64,000 nt of DNA from Lachnospiraceae bacterium (GCA_029054245.1 JAIDFQ010000071.1:49038-113037); one strand, 5' to 3'. Counted from the stretch's first letter, positions 54,571 to 63,923 are shown. The notes: generated by a model from the sequence alone, not told the origin. Made by a program: numbers and translations.

Positions 54571-56247
54571 TCAGAGTTTTGTAAAATTCTTGTAAAGCGG
54601 AAAGCAAACCCTAATTGTGGTGCCACTTCCTGCAGCGCTATATAGCTCAATCGCTGCATCGTGCAGCTTTGCTGCGTGTTTGACTATAGACAGTCCTAAG
54701 CCAGTGCCGCCGATTTCTTTGGAATGACTTTTATCGACCCGGTAAAACCGTTCAAAGATACGCTCCTGATGTTTGGCCGATATACCGATGCCTGTATCAG
54801 CCACCGAAAGAATGACATGATTTTTCTTACTTTCCACAGTTATAGAAACGGAACCACCTTTGTGATTATACTTAATGGCATTATCACAAAGATTGAAAAC
54901 GATACTTAGCAGAAGCTGCCTGACGCCATAAACAATGGCGGTTTCACCGCAAAAATCTATTTGAATATCCGCATCTTCTGCCTCTGGCAAAAGAGCATGT
55001 ACCGTTTCACCCACCAACAAATAGAGGTCAACGTTCTCCCATTTCATATCATCCACACCCTCGTCCAAATGGGATAGCCTGATGATATCCTCAACCAAAC
55101 GGATCAATCGCTGCGCCTCTGTATAAATCCGCCTTGAAAACCCGGGAATATCCTCCTGCTTCACCATACCTCCTGCTATCAGCTCCGCACTGCCTAAAAT
55201 CGTATGAAGCGGTGTTTTCAGTTCATGGGACACATTTGCCGTAAACTCACGGCGCATTCGTTCGGCTTTTTCCTTTTCCGTCACATCCAGCATCAAAAGA
55301 ACAACGCCAGAAACCAGATTTTCTGACAAAACAGGGCTTGCATCAAGCTGGTATGTTCCACCGGCAAGATCCATCAGCATTTCAGCATGTTTTCCATCAC
55401 CGGCTTTTTGCAAAAGTTCCTGCAGTTCCAAACTGCGATTAACCGACAATAGATATTTGCCCACGCAGGAGCGCTCCGCACCAAAAAGACGCATAGCGGC
55501 AGGATTCATACTCAGAATAATCTTTTTTTCATTAAGGAGGACAATTCCTTCCGCCATTCCTGTCGTGACAGCATCAAACTCATTTTGTTTCTGCCTCAAT
55601 TCTTCCCCCTGCTTTCGGATCTGACACTGCTGCCCAGCAATCCGCTTTAGCAGAGGCGTCAATTCGTCATATTCATCATTATTCAATGGTTCATCCAGAT
55701 TTAACTCATTGAGAGGCTTCACGATTGCCTTAGACAGACGGAACGCCAATACCAGTGACAGCCCCAACGCTGCGGCGAAAATCATACATATAGGCTGCAT
55801 CATTCCAAGAAGCAATGTAAGCAATGTATTCTGCGTAATAGAAAGCCGCAGCACCGTGCCATCTTGTAAGCGCCGGGCGCAATAGATTGCGCGCTCCAAC
55901 AAAGTGATCGAATAGCGTGAACTTTCACCAGTCCCTTCTGAAAGTGCCTGTCTGATTTCTTCCCGCTTTAGATGATTCTCCATTTCAGCAGAGTCCGATT
56001 TGCTGTCGTACAAAACAGCGCCATCCGTACCGATCCACGTAATTCGGTAATCTGTCACATCAAGTCCTTCAAAATATTTCATCCCCTCATTGGCAGCTCC
56101 CTGGGCAGCAAGATTGGTCTGCATCCTTAACTGACTGCGCTGAATGTTTGAAAAATAATTGTAAAGCACACCCATGAACAACACTATGGAAGAAAGAAAA
56201 ACGATAAGGGCAACGATACAAATCGACTTGAAAATACGTTTCGTCAT
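54571..56247 (-). CDS. PhoR-like sensor histidine kinase
   Basis: Membrane sensor kinase of 558 residues: one membrane helix at 7-32, an extracellular domain (about 33-145), a second helix (about 147-170), a HAMP/PAS region (to about 320), the HisKA domain with TANVSHELKTPLHTILG (phospho-acceptor His) and a HATPase_c domain (N-box NLCDNAIKYNH, G-box GTGLGLSIVKH). It overlaps the response regulator by 4 bp (ATGA). The neighbour transporter suggests phosphate as the signal. Confidence 0.93.
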   Translation of the reverse strand: MTKRIFKSICIVALIVFLSSIVLFMGVLYNYFSNIQRSQLRMQTNLAAQGAANEGMKYFEGLDVTDYRITWIGTDGAVLYDSKSDSAEMENHLKREEIRQALSEGTGESSRYSITLLERAIYCARRLQDGTVLRLSITQNTLLTLLLGMMQPICMIFAAALGLSLVLAFRLSKAIVKPLNELNLDEPLNNDEYDELTPLLKRIAGQQCQIRKQGEELRQKQNEFDAVTTGMAEGIVLLNEKKIILSMNPAAMRLFGAERSCVGKYLLSVNRSLELQELLQKAGDGKHAEMLMDLAGGTYQLDASPVLSENLVSGVVLLMLDVTEKEKAERMRREFTANVSHELKTPLHTILGSAELIAGGMVKQEDIPGFSRRIYTEAQRLIRLVEDIIRLSHLDEGVDDMKWENVDLYLLVGETVHALLPEAEDADIQIDFCGETAIVYGVRQLLLSIVFNLCDNAIKYNHKGGSVSITVESKKNHVILSVADTGIGISAKHQERIFERFYRVDKSHSKEIGGTGLGLSIVKHAAKLHDAAIELYSAAGSGTTIRVCFPLYKNFTKL

Positions 56248-56918
56248 ACCTTAGCCTCCATACGGTATCCTACGCCCCGGACGGTCTTGATATACTCTCC
56301 GCAAACGCCAAGTTTTGAGCGCAGGGTTCCAATATGAACATCCACTGTACGAGTTTCTCCTGCATATGCCGCCCCCCAAACGCTTTGTAAAAGTTGCTCC
56401 CGCGTAAATACCCTGCCCAAATTATCCATCAATATCCGAAGCAGCTCATATTCCTTTAATGTAAGCACAATCCGTTCTCCGCCTGTGGAAACCGTGTGCT
56501 CGCCTATGTTCAATTCAATACGTCCTACCCGCAGAATACGTGTATCTTCTTTCGGTCTGCTCCGGCGCAGCACAGCCTTTATGCGGGATACCATTTCCAT
56601 CATTCCAAAAGGCTTTACAAGATAATCATCGGCGCCTAAGTCAAGACCGATTACCTTATCATATTCCGTTCCTTTCGCTGTCGCCATAATCACCGGAAGC
56701 TCTGCGGTAGCAGCCGCGCTGCGCAGGCGATTCAGTATCGCAATGCCATCCTCACCAGGCAGCATAATATCAAGCATGACAAGCTCTGGCATTTCGTTTT
56801 TTAGCGCACCAAAAAAACCTGCGCTATCGGTAAAGCCTTTTGCCTCAAATCCAACGGAATTCAAAGTATATATCATCAAATCGCGAACACCATTATCGTC
56901 TTCTACACAAAAAATCAT
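56244..56918 (-). CDS. PhoB-like OmpR-family response regulator
   Basis: A 224-residue regulator with a receiver domain (acidic pair ED at 6-7, phospho-acceptor in VMLDIMLPGEDG, conserved Lys in DDYLVKPFG) and a winged-helix OmpR DNA-binding domain (about 125-222, ending IKTVRGVGYRM). It starts 12 bp after the pullulanase stop and overlaps the PhoR-like kinase. Read-through from pulA is possible because no terminator is seen between them. Confidence 0.94.
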   Translation of the reverse strand: MIFCVEDDNGVRDLMIYTLNSVGFEAKGFTDSAGFFGALKNEMPELVMLDIMLPGEDGIAILNRLRSAAATAELPVIMATAKGTEYDKVIGLDLGADDYLVKPFGMMEMVSRIKAVLRRSRPKEDTRILRVGRIELNIGEHTVSTGGERIVLTLKEYELLRILMDNLGRVFTREQLLQSVWGAAYAGETRTVDVHIGTLRSKLGVCGEYIKTVRGVGYRMEAKV

Positions 56919-56930
56919 GTCTAATCACTT

Positions 56931-59900
56931 CTATTCCTTATTTTTACCTGCTTTTTTGTAGCCAAATACGCCCGCCACCGCCAGGCAGATTCCTCCCAGA
57001 CATAACAAAAGATTACCGGCTGAAAAACCAGATTCTCCATTTCCTTTGCCGTCTGCCTGTGATGTAGTCCCAATCTGCTTTGCATGCTCCGAAATGCCCC
57101 TCGTCAGCGCCATAGCAGAAATTCCTTCCACCGTAACGCTTCCGCTTGCTGTGCCAATTACCTCACAGCCTGCTTTTTCACCGTTTATGTAGATTTCCCA
57201 TTCTCCTTCGGGAAGGGGAACACTTACTTTATCTTTATTGGCATTATAGATTATAAAAACATCCTCGGCGATTTCCTGATTCGGGCTATTCTCAATGAGA
57301 TAAGCCACCACATTTGCATCAAGTCCGTCTATAAAGGTAAGATTCTCTTGAATCTCTTCTGCCGTAGTCATGCGCAGCGCACCGTGCGCCTTGCGGAATG
57401 CAATCAAGCCTTTATAATACTCATAGATATCCAGCACATTACCTTTATTATCCCATTTCAGGCTGTTGGTGGCATCCGGTGCACTATAACTGTTCTCATC
57501 CACGCCTCCTTCTGCCGTCTGTGAAGGCTTCGTGCGAAGCATTTCCTCACCTGCCTGGAAGAAGGGAACTCCCTGTGATGTAAAGACGATAGCGCTTGAC
57601 AATTTGTTCATTTTAATGCGGTCTTCTTCACTAACCCCTTCATTAGAAACAGTCAACTTATCCCAAAGCGTCAGATTATCATGACAGGATACATAATTGA
57701 TGCTCTGCCCAGGCTGTGCTGCCCAGAAATTACTGCTGTTTTCGTTAGCAGACAAATCCACCTGTTCATTTTCCGTAGCTCCCACTACGCTGAATTTGAT
57801 TCTTTCTTCCAGTCCTTCTTTTCCGCTTACAAATCCTGTATCTAAGGGATAAAAGACATTTCCTCTGATTCCATCGCGGATATCATCACTGAAAGCGCCT
57901 ACCCTGTCCATTTGATAAGTATGGTTTTTCGTCGCCTGGAGAGAGGATTCTATTGCAGCATCCCCGCTGGTCCATCCTTCACCGTAAACCATAATAGAAG
58001 GGTCTACCTCATCCAGCGCCGCCCTGATTGCCATCATAGTCTCCGTATCATGTATGCCCATAAGATCAAAGCGGAAGCCGTCAATGTGATATTCTTCCGC
58101 CCAGTAAACGACAGAATCAATCATATACTTCCGCATCATGGCACGCTCAGAGGCAGTCTCGTTCCCACAGCCCGATGCATTGGAATAAGCATCTCCGTTT
58201 TTGCGGTAATAATAATCTGGAACGGTTTTCTGGAACCATGATTCCTCGGTACTAAAGGTATGATTATACACCACATCCATGATTACCCGTATGTCATTTT
58301 CATGGAGCGTCTGTATCATCTGCTTCATTTCCTTTACACGCACTTCACCATGATATGGATCCGTACTATAAGAGCCTTCTGGAACATTATAGTTTTTCGG
58401 ATCATATCCCCAGTTGAACTGGGCTGTGTCAAGTTTGCTCTCATCCACCGTGGCGTAATCATAACTCGGAAGAATCTGTACATGGGTGACGCCCAGATCC
58501 TTCATGTGATCCAGCCCTGTTGCCAGTCCCTCGCTGTTGACCGTTCCCTTTTCGGTAAATCCCAGAAACTTTCCTACATTTTGAATACCCGAAGAAGGAT
58601 CCGAAGACAGATCCCTGACGTGAATCTCATAAATTACCGCATCTGTATCATTTTCAAATTCCGGACGCACATCGTTTTCAAATCCTTCCGGGTCTGTTGC
58701 ACGAAGATCCAGAATCATGCCTCTATTGCCGTTCACACCGGTGCTTCTCGCATACAGATCCACAGCTTCGTTTACTGCATCATTTATCTTAATGGAATAG
58801 GTATAATATCTTCCGTTCAGATCTCCCTGCTTTTCACAGACCCATGTACCCTTTTCGTCCGCCTCCATGGGAATGGATTCCAGCAGGTTGTCTCCGTCCC
58901 CTTCCTCATAAAGATTTAAGGAAACTTCCTCCGCTGTAGGCGCCCATACTCTGAATTTCGTGCCTTCCTTCGTATAAACTGCCCCTAGGTCATCTCCGTC
59001 ATAGGCAAATGCTTCATCAAAATAAGTAGATCCTATCACTTTACTCATAGATACCTGACACCCTTCATAATCCTCTCTATTAATCATATAATTCTTTGAC
59101 AGATCAAGCGGCTCCTTCATAATCAAGTATGCCGTTTTTTCTATCTTGGGATCCTCAGACCATACTTTTACTATTGGGTAACTCATACCCTGATCATCTG
59201 TCACTGTAAACTTGCTCCCCTGCGTCTCATCCGCCGTATCGATAGGCTGGGAAAGCGTAAAGATGATCTGTTTGCTCGTTGTCTCCCCAAAATAAGCATC
59301 TGCAATCACCGGACGATAATTCACTTCTTCTTTGCTATACCAGACTGCCGGATTTCCTTCCACCGTGTAAACATCGAGAACGTTATCTTCCGCCTTGCTC
59401 AAATCAATCTTTCTCGCCGAAATTGCATCGTCCGCGCCATTTTGCAGAATCCGCAGCCCCGCTGTATCTACGCCCTCCCCGGGTTTTAGACCCACGTGAA
59501 ATACTGCTCCGAACTCGTCAGTTTCCACATAAGGGTAGGCGCCTCCTGCCTCCTCGCCTTGCCATGCAAAGGCTTCCAAGGTATCGCTGCTATAGCTTTC
59601 CTCAAAATTGTAAAAATGCACATTCAACTTAATTGCATCTTCTTCCTCATAAAGTTTCATCCTTGCTTCCTCTACCGATGCAAAGTCATAAGTCTTTGCC
59701 CCTTCCGGCGCTTGTGTCGTAAATTCTGCCTCCCCGCTGGTCACCCAGATCTCAACTACCTCCTGATCCATTACCACAAAACGGTCGTCTTCCACATCCT
59801 TTTGTGCCCATTCATTTAAGCGCACAATAAAGCCGATTTTAGCAGGCGCATTGTTGCTTTGATAAACAGCTACCTGCCCGAAGGAATCGGAGCCTGTAAA

Positions 59901-60098
59901 ATCCACCTGTTGCCCGTCCTTTCCCTCTTCCCAGATCCACAAATTCCAGCCGTCATAATTTCCATCGCTCCGTCCACCATAATGAACAATAAGAGTCGTC
60001 CCCGCCGCATAGGCTATCGTCTCCGCTGTCAATCCTGCAAATATTGACAGTAACATCATGCACAGCCCCATCAAACCTGCCGTAATTCTTTTTCGCAT
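56931..60098 (-). CDS. Surface pullulanase (type I, GH13) with N-terminal CBM
   Basis: Secreted alpha-1,6-glucan debranching enzyme of 1055 residues. It has a signal peptide (1-31, ending TIAYA), a starch-binding CBM41-like domain (about 35-140, TLIVHYGGRSDGNYDGWNLWIWEEG) and perhaps a second one (about 155-260), a CBM48-like region, then the GH13 catalytic barrel with VVYNHTF, FRFDLMGIHD (nucleophile Asp), YGEGWTSG (acid Glu) and SCHDNLTLWDK. It ends with a membrane helix and basic tail (NGESGFSAGNLLLCLGGICL then KKAGKNKE). That tail lacks a clear LPxTG, so it may be anchored by the helix itself. Confidence 0.93.
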   Translation of the reverse strand: MRKRITAGLMGLCMMLLSIFAGLTAETIAYAAGTTLIVHYGGRSDGNYDGWNLWIWEEGKDGQQVDFTGSDSFGQVAVYQSNNAPAKIGFIVRLNEWAQKDVEDDRFVVMDQEVVEIWVTSGEAEFTTQAPEGAKTYDFASVEEARMKLYEEEDAIKLNVHFYNFEESYSSDTLEAFAWQGEEAGGAYPYVETDEFGAVFHVGLKPGEGVDTAGLRILQNGADDAISARKIDLSKAEDNVLDVYTVEGNPAVWYSKEEVNYRPVIADAYFGETTSKQIIFTLSQPIDTADETQGSKFTVTDDQGMSYPIVKVWSEDPKIEKTAYLIMKEPLDLSKNYMINREDYEGCQVSMSKVIGSTYFDEAFAYDGDDLGAVYTKEGTKFRVWAPTAEEVSLNLYEEGDGDNLLESIPMEADEKGTWVCEKQGDLNGRYYTYSIKINDAVNEAVDLYARSTGVNGNRGMILDLRATDPEGFENDVRPEFENDTDAVIYEIHVRDLSSDPSSGIQNVGKFLGFTEKGTVNSEGLATGLDHMKDLGVTHVQILPSYDYATVDESKLDTAQFNWGYDPKNYNVPEGSYSTDPYHGEVRVKEMKQMIQTLHENDIRVIMDVVYNHTFSTEESWFQKTVPDYYYRKNGDAYSNASGCGNETASERAMMRKYMIDSVVYWAEEYHIDGFRFDLMGIHDTETMMAIRAALDEVDPSIMVYGEGWTSGDAAIESSLQATKNHTYQMDRVGAFSDDIRDGIRGNVFYPLDTGFVSGKEGLEERIKFSVVGATENEQVDLSANENSSNFWAAQPGQSINYVSCHDNLTLWDKLTVSNEGVSEEDRIKMNKLSSAIVFTSQGVPFFQAGEEMLRTKPSQTAEGGVDENSYSAPDATNSLKWDNKGNVLDIYEYYKGLIAFRKAHGALRMTTAEEIQENLTFIDGLDANVVAYLIENSPNQEIAEDVFIIYNANKDKVSVPLPEGEWEIYINGEKAGCEVIGTASGSVTVEGISAMALTRGISEHAKQIGTTSQADGKGNGESGFSAGNLLLCLGGICLAVAGVFGYKKAGKNKE

Positions 60099-60277
60099 TT
60101 CTTCCCCTTTCCCAGAGTCCTAATCCTCTGCCACACTCAATATGATTTATTATATCATTCCACTTTATTCCAGTCTAAGGATTTTTTTATTGCACCAAAA
60201 TTTCAACGCCAAAAAGAAGGCGGTCTGCCGTATTAATATAGTGCGCTCCCTTCCTGGTAAACGAGTGGAATAAAAAA

Positions 60278-60320
60278 AGAGACTATATTAAGTACTTTAC
60301 AGCACTTTATACAGTCCCTT
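60278..60320 (-). terminator. Intrinsic terminator after the sigma-factor operon
   Basis: Long stem on the minus strand (GGGACTGTATAAAGT with ACTTAATATAGTCTC, small asymmetry), followed by TTTTTTTATT, 25 bp after the last gene. The remaining 150 bp to the pullulanase start hold no gene and presumably its promoter. Confidence 0.8.
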
Positions 60321-60345
60321 TTCTTTATCTGGTCCCTTACCATTT

Positions 60346-60696
60346 TTAAAAGTAAAAATCGCAAGAATACATGATTGCCCAATCCATGATTCCCATAATC
60401 ATGGCAAATCCCGTCAATACCACGGTAAGCAGAATCGCTGCCACATCATAGACCACTTTATTCTGTTCCAAAATCTGTCCTTTTTCATTCCGTACCTCAT
60501 AAGTTTTCTGCCTACTTCCAAGAAGCACCTCTATACCCAGTACAATCAGAATAATCGGCCAGAACCTAAAAATTATCCAGTATTCCAGCCTGGGCAGAAA
60601 CAAATGCATCAGGTACAGCACCCCTATAGCAATCAGGATGAGACCAAAGGTGACGGAGCCCACCCTTCGTATTCTTATCATCTGCTTCTCCATCAT
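60346..60696 (-). CDS. Small membrane protein with LiaF-type TM domain
   Basis: A 116-residue protein with helices at about 12-30 and 36-53 (LILIAIGVLYLMHL, FWPIILIVLGIEVLLG) that match the LiaF/DUF5668 transmembrane motif, and a third near the C-terminus (VVYDVAAILLTVVLTGFAMIMG). AGGAGG precedes the ATG, which overlaps the TGA of the gene before it (ATGA). LiaF-type domains occur in envelope-stress sensing; it is the last gene of the ECF sigma operon. Confidence 0.75.
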   Translation of the reverse strand: MMEKQMIRIRRVGSVTFGLILIAIGVLYLMHLFLPRLEYWIIFRFWPIILIVLGIEVLLGSRQKTYEVRNEKGQILEQNKVVYDVAAILLTVVLTGFAMIMGIMDWAIMYSCDFYF

Positions 60697-61289
60697 CCTT
60701 CCTCCTGCTGCCCGTTTTGCCTGCTTTCTCCATCGATTCTCTTTTCTTCCATTTCCTTCTTTTCCTCTGCCACCTCCATCTTCTTTCCTCCAATCATCTT
60801 TATCCCCAGAAAGATAATGACACCTCCGATTACCAGACTCGGAATATAATTGCCTATCTTCCACATGATTCTGGTAATAAAGTAATACTGCTCCGGCAGT
60901 ATTCCGCGCAAGAGATCTATCATCGTGCTCCACAACAGGCTGAAACCAATTAAAATCAATCCGTATGCAACCCACTTATGATACTTTTCAACAAAAGATT
61001 TCATACCGGGAAGTGCATCTATTCCAAAAAAATATTCATCTTTCACGTTTCCAAATTCCTCATCGCTTAAACTCGCCAAATGATTTGCATGGAAAAAGCT
61101 GTAGCACCATTCTACTACACATAAGCTTGCAATGACACCTAAATTCATCCATGTTGCAACGATAATGGTAAGTATAAACAACAGCATCATACTTAAGCCC
61201 ATCTTCATAAACCCCATATACATCTGACCTGCTCCCGGCATACATGCCATACAAAAAGTAAAAAATCTGTTCTTTTTCTTAGTTTTCAT
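60693..61289 (-). CDS. Membrane protein with TM2-like motif, sigma operon
   Basis: A 198-residue membrane protein: MPGAGQMYMGFMKMGLSMMLLF near the N-terminus resembles the TM2 or 'PGLGQ' helix pair, followed by helices at about 40-60, 108-128 and 146-168, and ending with a charged coiled-coil tail (EVAEEKKEMEEKRI). I do not know its function. It overlaps the anti-sigma-like gene by 11 bp and the LiaF-like gene by 4 bp, so the four genes are translationally coupled. Confidence 0.65.
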   Translation of the reverse strand: MKTKKKNRFFTFCMACMPGAGQMYMGFMKMGLSMMLLFILTIIVATWMNLGVIASLCVVEWCYSFFHANHLASLSDEEFGNVKDEYFFGIDALPGMKSFVEKYHKWVAYGLILIGFSLLWSTMIDLLRGILPEQYYFITRIMWKIGNYIPSLVIGGVIIFLGIKMIGGKKMEVAEEKKEMEEKRIDGESRQNGQQEEG

Positions 61290-61743
61290 CTAAATTTCCT
61301 CCATTTTCAAGCTCCTGCCGGTTTCCAGTCTGCAGACCGTTCATCTGCCCAAACCAGCCATTTATTCTTTGATTGATCCGCCACGCGTTTTCATTCAGCA
61401 AACCGTTTAAATATAACCCATCCTGTTCCTTCGCCCATGCTGCCTCTTCTTGTTCCCAATCTTCCATATCTTTTGCCATCCTGTATTCACTGTCCATTCC
61501 AAGCGAAGGAATCACAAGCAGCATGAAAATTGCCGCCGCCATTCCGGCTATAATTTTAAGACGATATGCCACAAGCCGAACCGGTCCCTGACTGCTCCCA
61601 GACTTTGGCAATACTTCCACGGTTTGTTTTGGAAATGCCTGACTTAAAATCTGTTCTTTCATATATTTCGGCGCATACAATTCCTGCTGCTCCATCTGAC
61701 TGATAAAAAGTTCTAATTCCTCATCCGTCGGGTATTTGTTCAT
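61279..61743 (-). CDS. Putative single-pass anti-sigma protein
   Basis: A 154-residue protein with a cytoplasmic N-terminal helical part (1-58, DEELELFISQMEQQELYAPKYMKEQIL), one membrane helix (about 63-82) and an extracytoplasmic C-terminus (about 85-154). It starts within the last codons of an ECF sigma gene (ATGA overlap), the classic place for an anti-sigma factor. It lacks a zinc HxxxCxxC motif, so it is not a ZAS-type protein. Assignment is by context and topology. Confidence 0.7.
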   Translation of the reverse strand: MNKYPTDEELELFISQMEQQELYAPKYMKEQILSQAFPKQTVEVLPKSGSSQGPVRLVAYRLKIIAGMAAAIFMLLVIPSLGMDSEYRMAKDMEDWEQEEAAWAKEQDGLYLNGLLNENAWRINQRINGWFGQMNGLQTGNRQELENGGNLDEN

Positions 61744-62264
61744 GCCGGTTCCTCCTTTCCGTAAATCTTCTTAAGCATCTGCTTTGCCCTGTAGATCTGG
61801 GTCTGCACCGTCTTGATGCTCTTTCCCTGTTTTGCTGCTATTTCTTTCGGACTTCGTTCCTCCAGGTAATACGCTCTCGCCACTTCATTGTAAGGCGGCT
61901 TAAGTGCATTACATTTTTTTTCCAGCTGACTTTTAACCTCCTCTTCTATGCAGATTTCCTCGGGAGATCCCCTCTGCTCTACCGTCAATTCAAAAAAGGT
62001 ATCCTCTACCGGAACATTCCTGCGGCTTGCACTTCTTAAATAATCAATGCTCTTATTTGTGGCAATTCTGCAAATCCATGCTTTTTCGTTTTCGCCATCA
62101 AATGTACCATATTTCTGAAAAGCTGATAAAAATGTTTCCTGGGTCAGATCTTCTGCCGCAAAATAATCGCCGGTAAGCTTATAGCAGATGGAAAAAACAA
62201 GTTTATCATATGTATCAATCAATTCGGCAAGCCTTTTCTCCGTACAGACTGCCTCTTTTTCCAT
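61740..62264 (-). CDS. ECF-type RNA polymerase sigma factor
   Basis: A 174-residue extracytoplasmic-function sigma factor with region 2 (FSICYKLTGDYFAAEDLTQETFLSAFQKYGTFDG, contacting the -10) and region 4 (SPKEIAAKQGKSIKTVQTQIYRAKQMLKKIYG, contacting the -35). The ATG at 62264 is used; a GTG at 62282 is also open and the ribosome binding site is unclear for both. It heads a four-gene operon with a membrane anti-sigma-like protein and two more membrane proteins, suggesting an envelope signal. A minus-strand TATAAT (62307-62312) lies about 45 bp upstream. Confidence 0.92.
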   Translation of the reverse strand: MEKEAVCTEKRLAELIDTYDKLVFSICYKLTGDYFAAEDLTQETFLSAFQKYGTFDGENEKAWICRIATNKSIDYLRSASRRNVPVEDTFFELTVEQRGSPEEICIEEEVKSQLEKKCNALKPPYNEVARAYYLEERSPKEIAAKQGKSIKTVQTQIYRAKQMLKKIYGKEEPA

Positions 62265-62377
62265 CGTACTTATTTTTCCCACCTCACTTTCTGCTTGCTT
62301 TCATTTATTATAACGATTTGTTTTTTCATATGTCTTCAAATTTTTTGAAAAGTTTAAAAATTTTACTGTTTGGACCG

Positions 62378-62691
62378 CAAGGGTGTTTTGGGAGGGCGCG
62401 GCTATGGAAGGGGATCCGGCAGCAGACAGGTTACTTATCTATAGCGAATCCTATGTTCAGCAATAAGAAGGGCTAAACAGCTCTTGTGGGAGACTGACAG
62501 CGGACGCAAACGGCGTATTGACCCATCCATGGGTCAAATTACGCCTTCGTCGGACCTCCTGTCCGCCGATTGCTGGGTATGGAAGAGCTGTTAAGCCCTT
62601 CTAATCGCTTTCCATAAGGCTCCGTCATAGATAAGTAACCTGTCTGCTGCCGGATCCCCTTCCATAGCCGCGCCCTCCCAAAACACCCTTG
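62378..62691. repeat. Giant palindrome C with structured core
   Basis: Outer arms 62378-62442 and 62627-62691 are perfect 65-bp reverse complements. Next comes the asymmetric part with CCTATGT (62450-62456) facing CTTTCCATAAGG (62608-62619), a second stem (62466-62485 with 62583-62602; 19 of 20 paired), GACGCAAACGGCG at 62503-62515, a hairpin with apex CATCCATG (62513-62545) and one with TCCTGTCCG. Order, spacing and these motifs match palindrome B at 30052, but the arms are unrelated. It lies in the divergent gap between the sigma gene and the DUF1836 gene. Confidence 0.92.
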
Positions 62692-62824
62692 CTCCTTGAC
62701 TACATCCTTCTTTCTTTGCCTTACTCTGGTTATAGTGAACCAGTACACAACTTAAACTGGAATGATATGCTAGCGGTGCCGCACGCTTATGCCATGGTCA
62801 TTAGGGCGAAGGGCGGCGGTCTCA

Positions 62825-63193
62825 GGATGGCACATCCCTATGACTGGTACAGTTTATAACTGGCAGGCGGATTCCCCACAGACGGCAACACACTTTATCG
62901 TTTCAAGGCTCTGGCGGAAAATTGGCAATTTCACTTACAGAATGTTGAATTTCTAGGGGAAAATCGCCATGGATGGCGATTTTAGGAGCCACGCGGCACG
63001 GATGCCGCTAGGCTCCGCCCCGTACGCCTTGAAACACCTCGCCACATTCTGTTAGTGAAATCCAATTTGAAGACGAGACTTGAAACGATAAAGTGTGCTG
63101 CCGTCTGTGGGGGATCCGCCTGCCAGTTATAGACTGTACCAGTTATAGACTGTACCAGTTATAAACTGTACCAGTCATAGGGATGTGCCATCC
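62825..63193. repeat. Giant palindrome D with tandem expansion in one arm
   Basis: The left arm (62825-62907, 83 bp) and right arm (63079-63193, 115 bp) are reverse complements with few mismatches, except that the right arm carries 32 extra bases: three copies of a 16-bp unit (63123-63170, CCAGTTATAGACTGTA) against one copy on the left. Inside lies an imperfect stem (about 62920-62945 with 63044-63067) and two strong hairpins, AAAATCGCCA/TGGCGATTTT and GGAGCC-GCGGCA/TGCCGC-GGCTCC. On the minus strand their apices read CATCCATG and CATCCGTG, like those of palindromes B and C. The 133 bp between C and D hold no gene. Confidence 0.88.
63123..63170 (+). repeat. Three tandem 16-bp repeats
   Basis: CCAGTTATAGACTGTA is repeated three times head to tail (third copy with one change, A for G) within the right arm of palindrome D. 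No spacers, so this is not a CRISPR array; replication slippage is a simple explanation. Confidence 0.95.
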
Positions 63194-63326
63194 ACTGTGA
63201 AACCATCTCCCAGATTAAATTTTATGAACTTGAAACTTGTCATGTGGTTTTAAATACTATATAATAGGGATTGTAACTTACTTATATATTTTTATTCCTT
63301 TTTAGGACAAGCGAGGCAGGATTTGT

Positions 63327-63923
63327 ATGACCATCGACCGGGAAGATTTGATAAATAGTATTATTGACAGTTTGGGACGAATACAGCATATTAATCTGGA
63401 GGATATTCCTAATATCGATCTCTATATGGATCAGGTTACTACTTTTATGGAAAGTAAACTGCGGAGCTCTACCAGGAATCCACAGGAGGATAAAATCCTT
63501 ACTAAGACCATGATAAATAATTATGCGAAAAATGATCTTCTTCCGCCTCCTGTCAAGAAAAAGTATAGTAAGGAGCATATACTAGTACTTATTTTTATTT
63601 ACTATTTTAAGGGAATACTCTCAATCGGCGATATTCAAAAGCTTTTGAAACCCATCACAGAAAAATATTTTCAAAACAGCAAGGAGCTGAGTCTGGGTAA
63701 CATCTATGAAGAGGTATTTAGCCTTGAAAAGGGCGCGATTGCTGATCTACAGGAAAATATTCTTAAGAAATTTGATCTCTCTCAAGGTACATTTCAAGAT
63801 GCCCCAGAGCAGGATCGCGAAAAGTTGCAGCTTTTTTCCTTTATTTCCATGCTAAGTTATGATGTCTATGTCAAAAAGCTTTTGATAGAAAAAATGATAG
63901 ACAGCTTTACTTTAGGACTTTAA
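63327..63923 (+). CDS. DUF1836-domain protein
   Basis: A 198-residue soluble protein; the first half (about 25-115) is DUF1836, with the conserved segment ILTKTMINNYAKNDLLPPPV then KKKYSKEHILVLIFIYYFKGILSI. The family is common in Clostridia and Bacilli and has a MerR-like winged-helix appearance, so DNA binding is plausible but unproven. GAGG precedes the ATG. It is transcribed away from the giant palindromes and ends in a terminator. Confidence 0.88.
   Translation: MTIDREDLINSIIDSLGRIQHINLEDIPNIDLYMDQVTTFMESKLRSSTRNPQEDKILTKTMINNYAKNDLLPPPVKKKYSKEHILVLIFIYYFKGILSIGDIQKLLKPITEKYFQNSKELSLGNIYEEVFSLEKGAIADLQENILKKFDLSQGTFQDAPEQDREKLQLFSFISMLSYDVYVKKLLIEKMIDSFTLGL

Noticed and set aside
62210..62748. 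Two opposite-strand frames sharing the peptide CFGRARLWKGIRQQTGYLS
   Set aside because: Same cause: both are read from the perfect arms of palindrome C. No start signals and no conserved domain.
63123..63170. Possible CRISPR array
   Set aside because: Only three 16-bp units directly abutting with no spacers, and no cas genes in the window.
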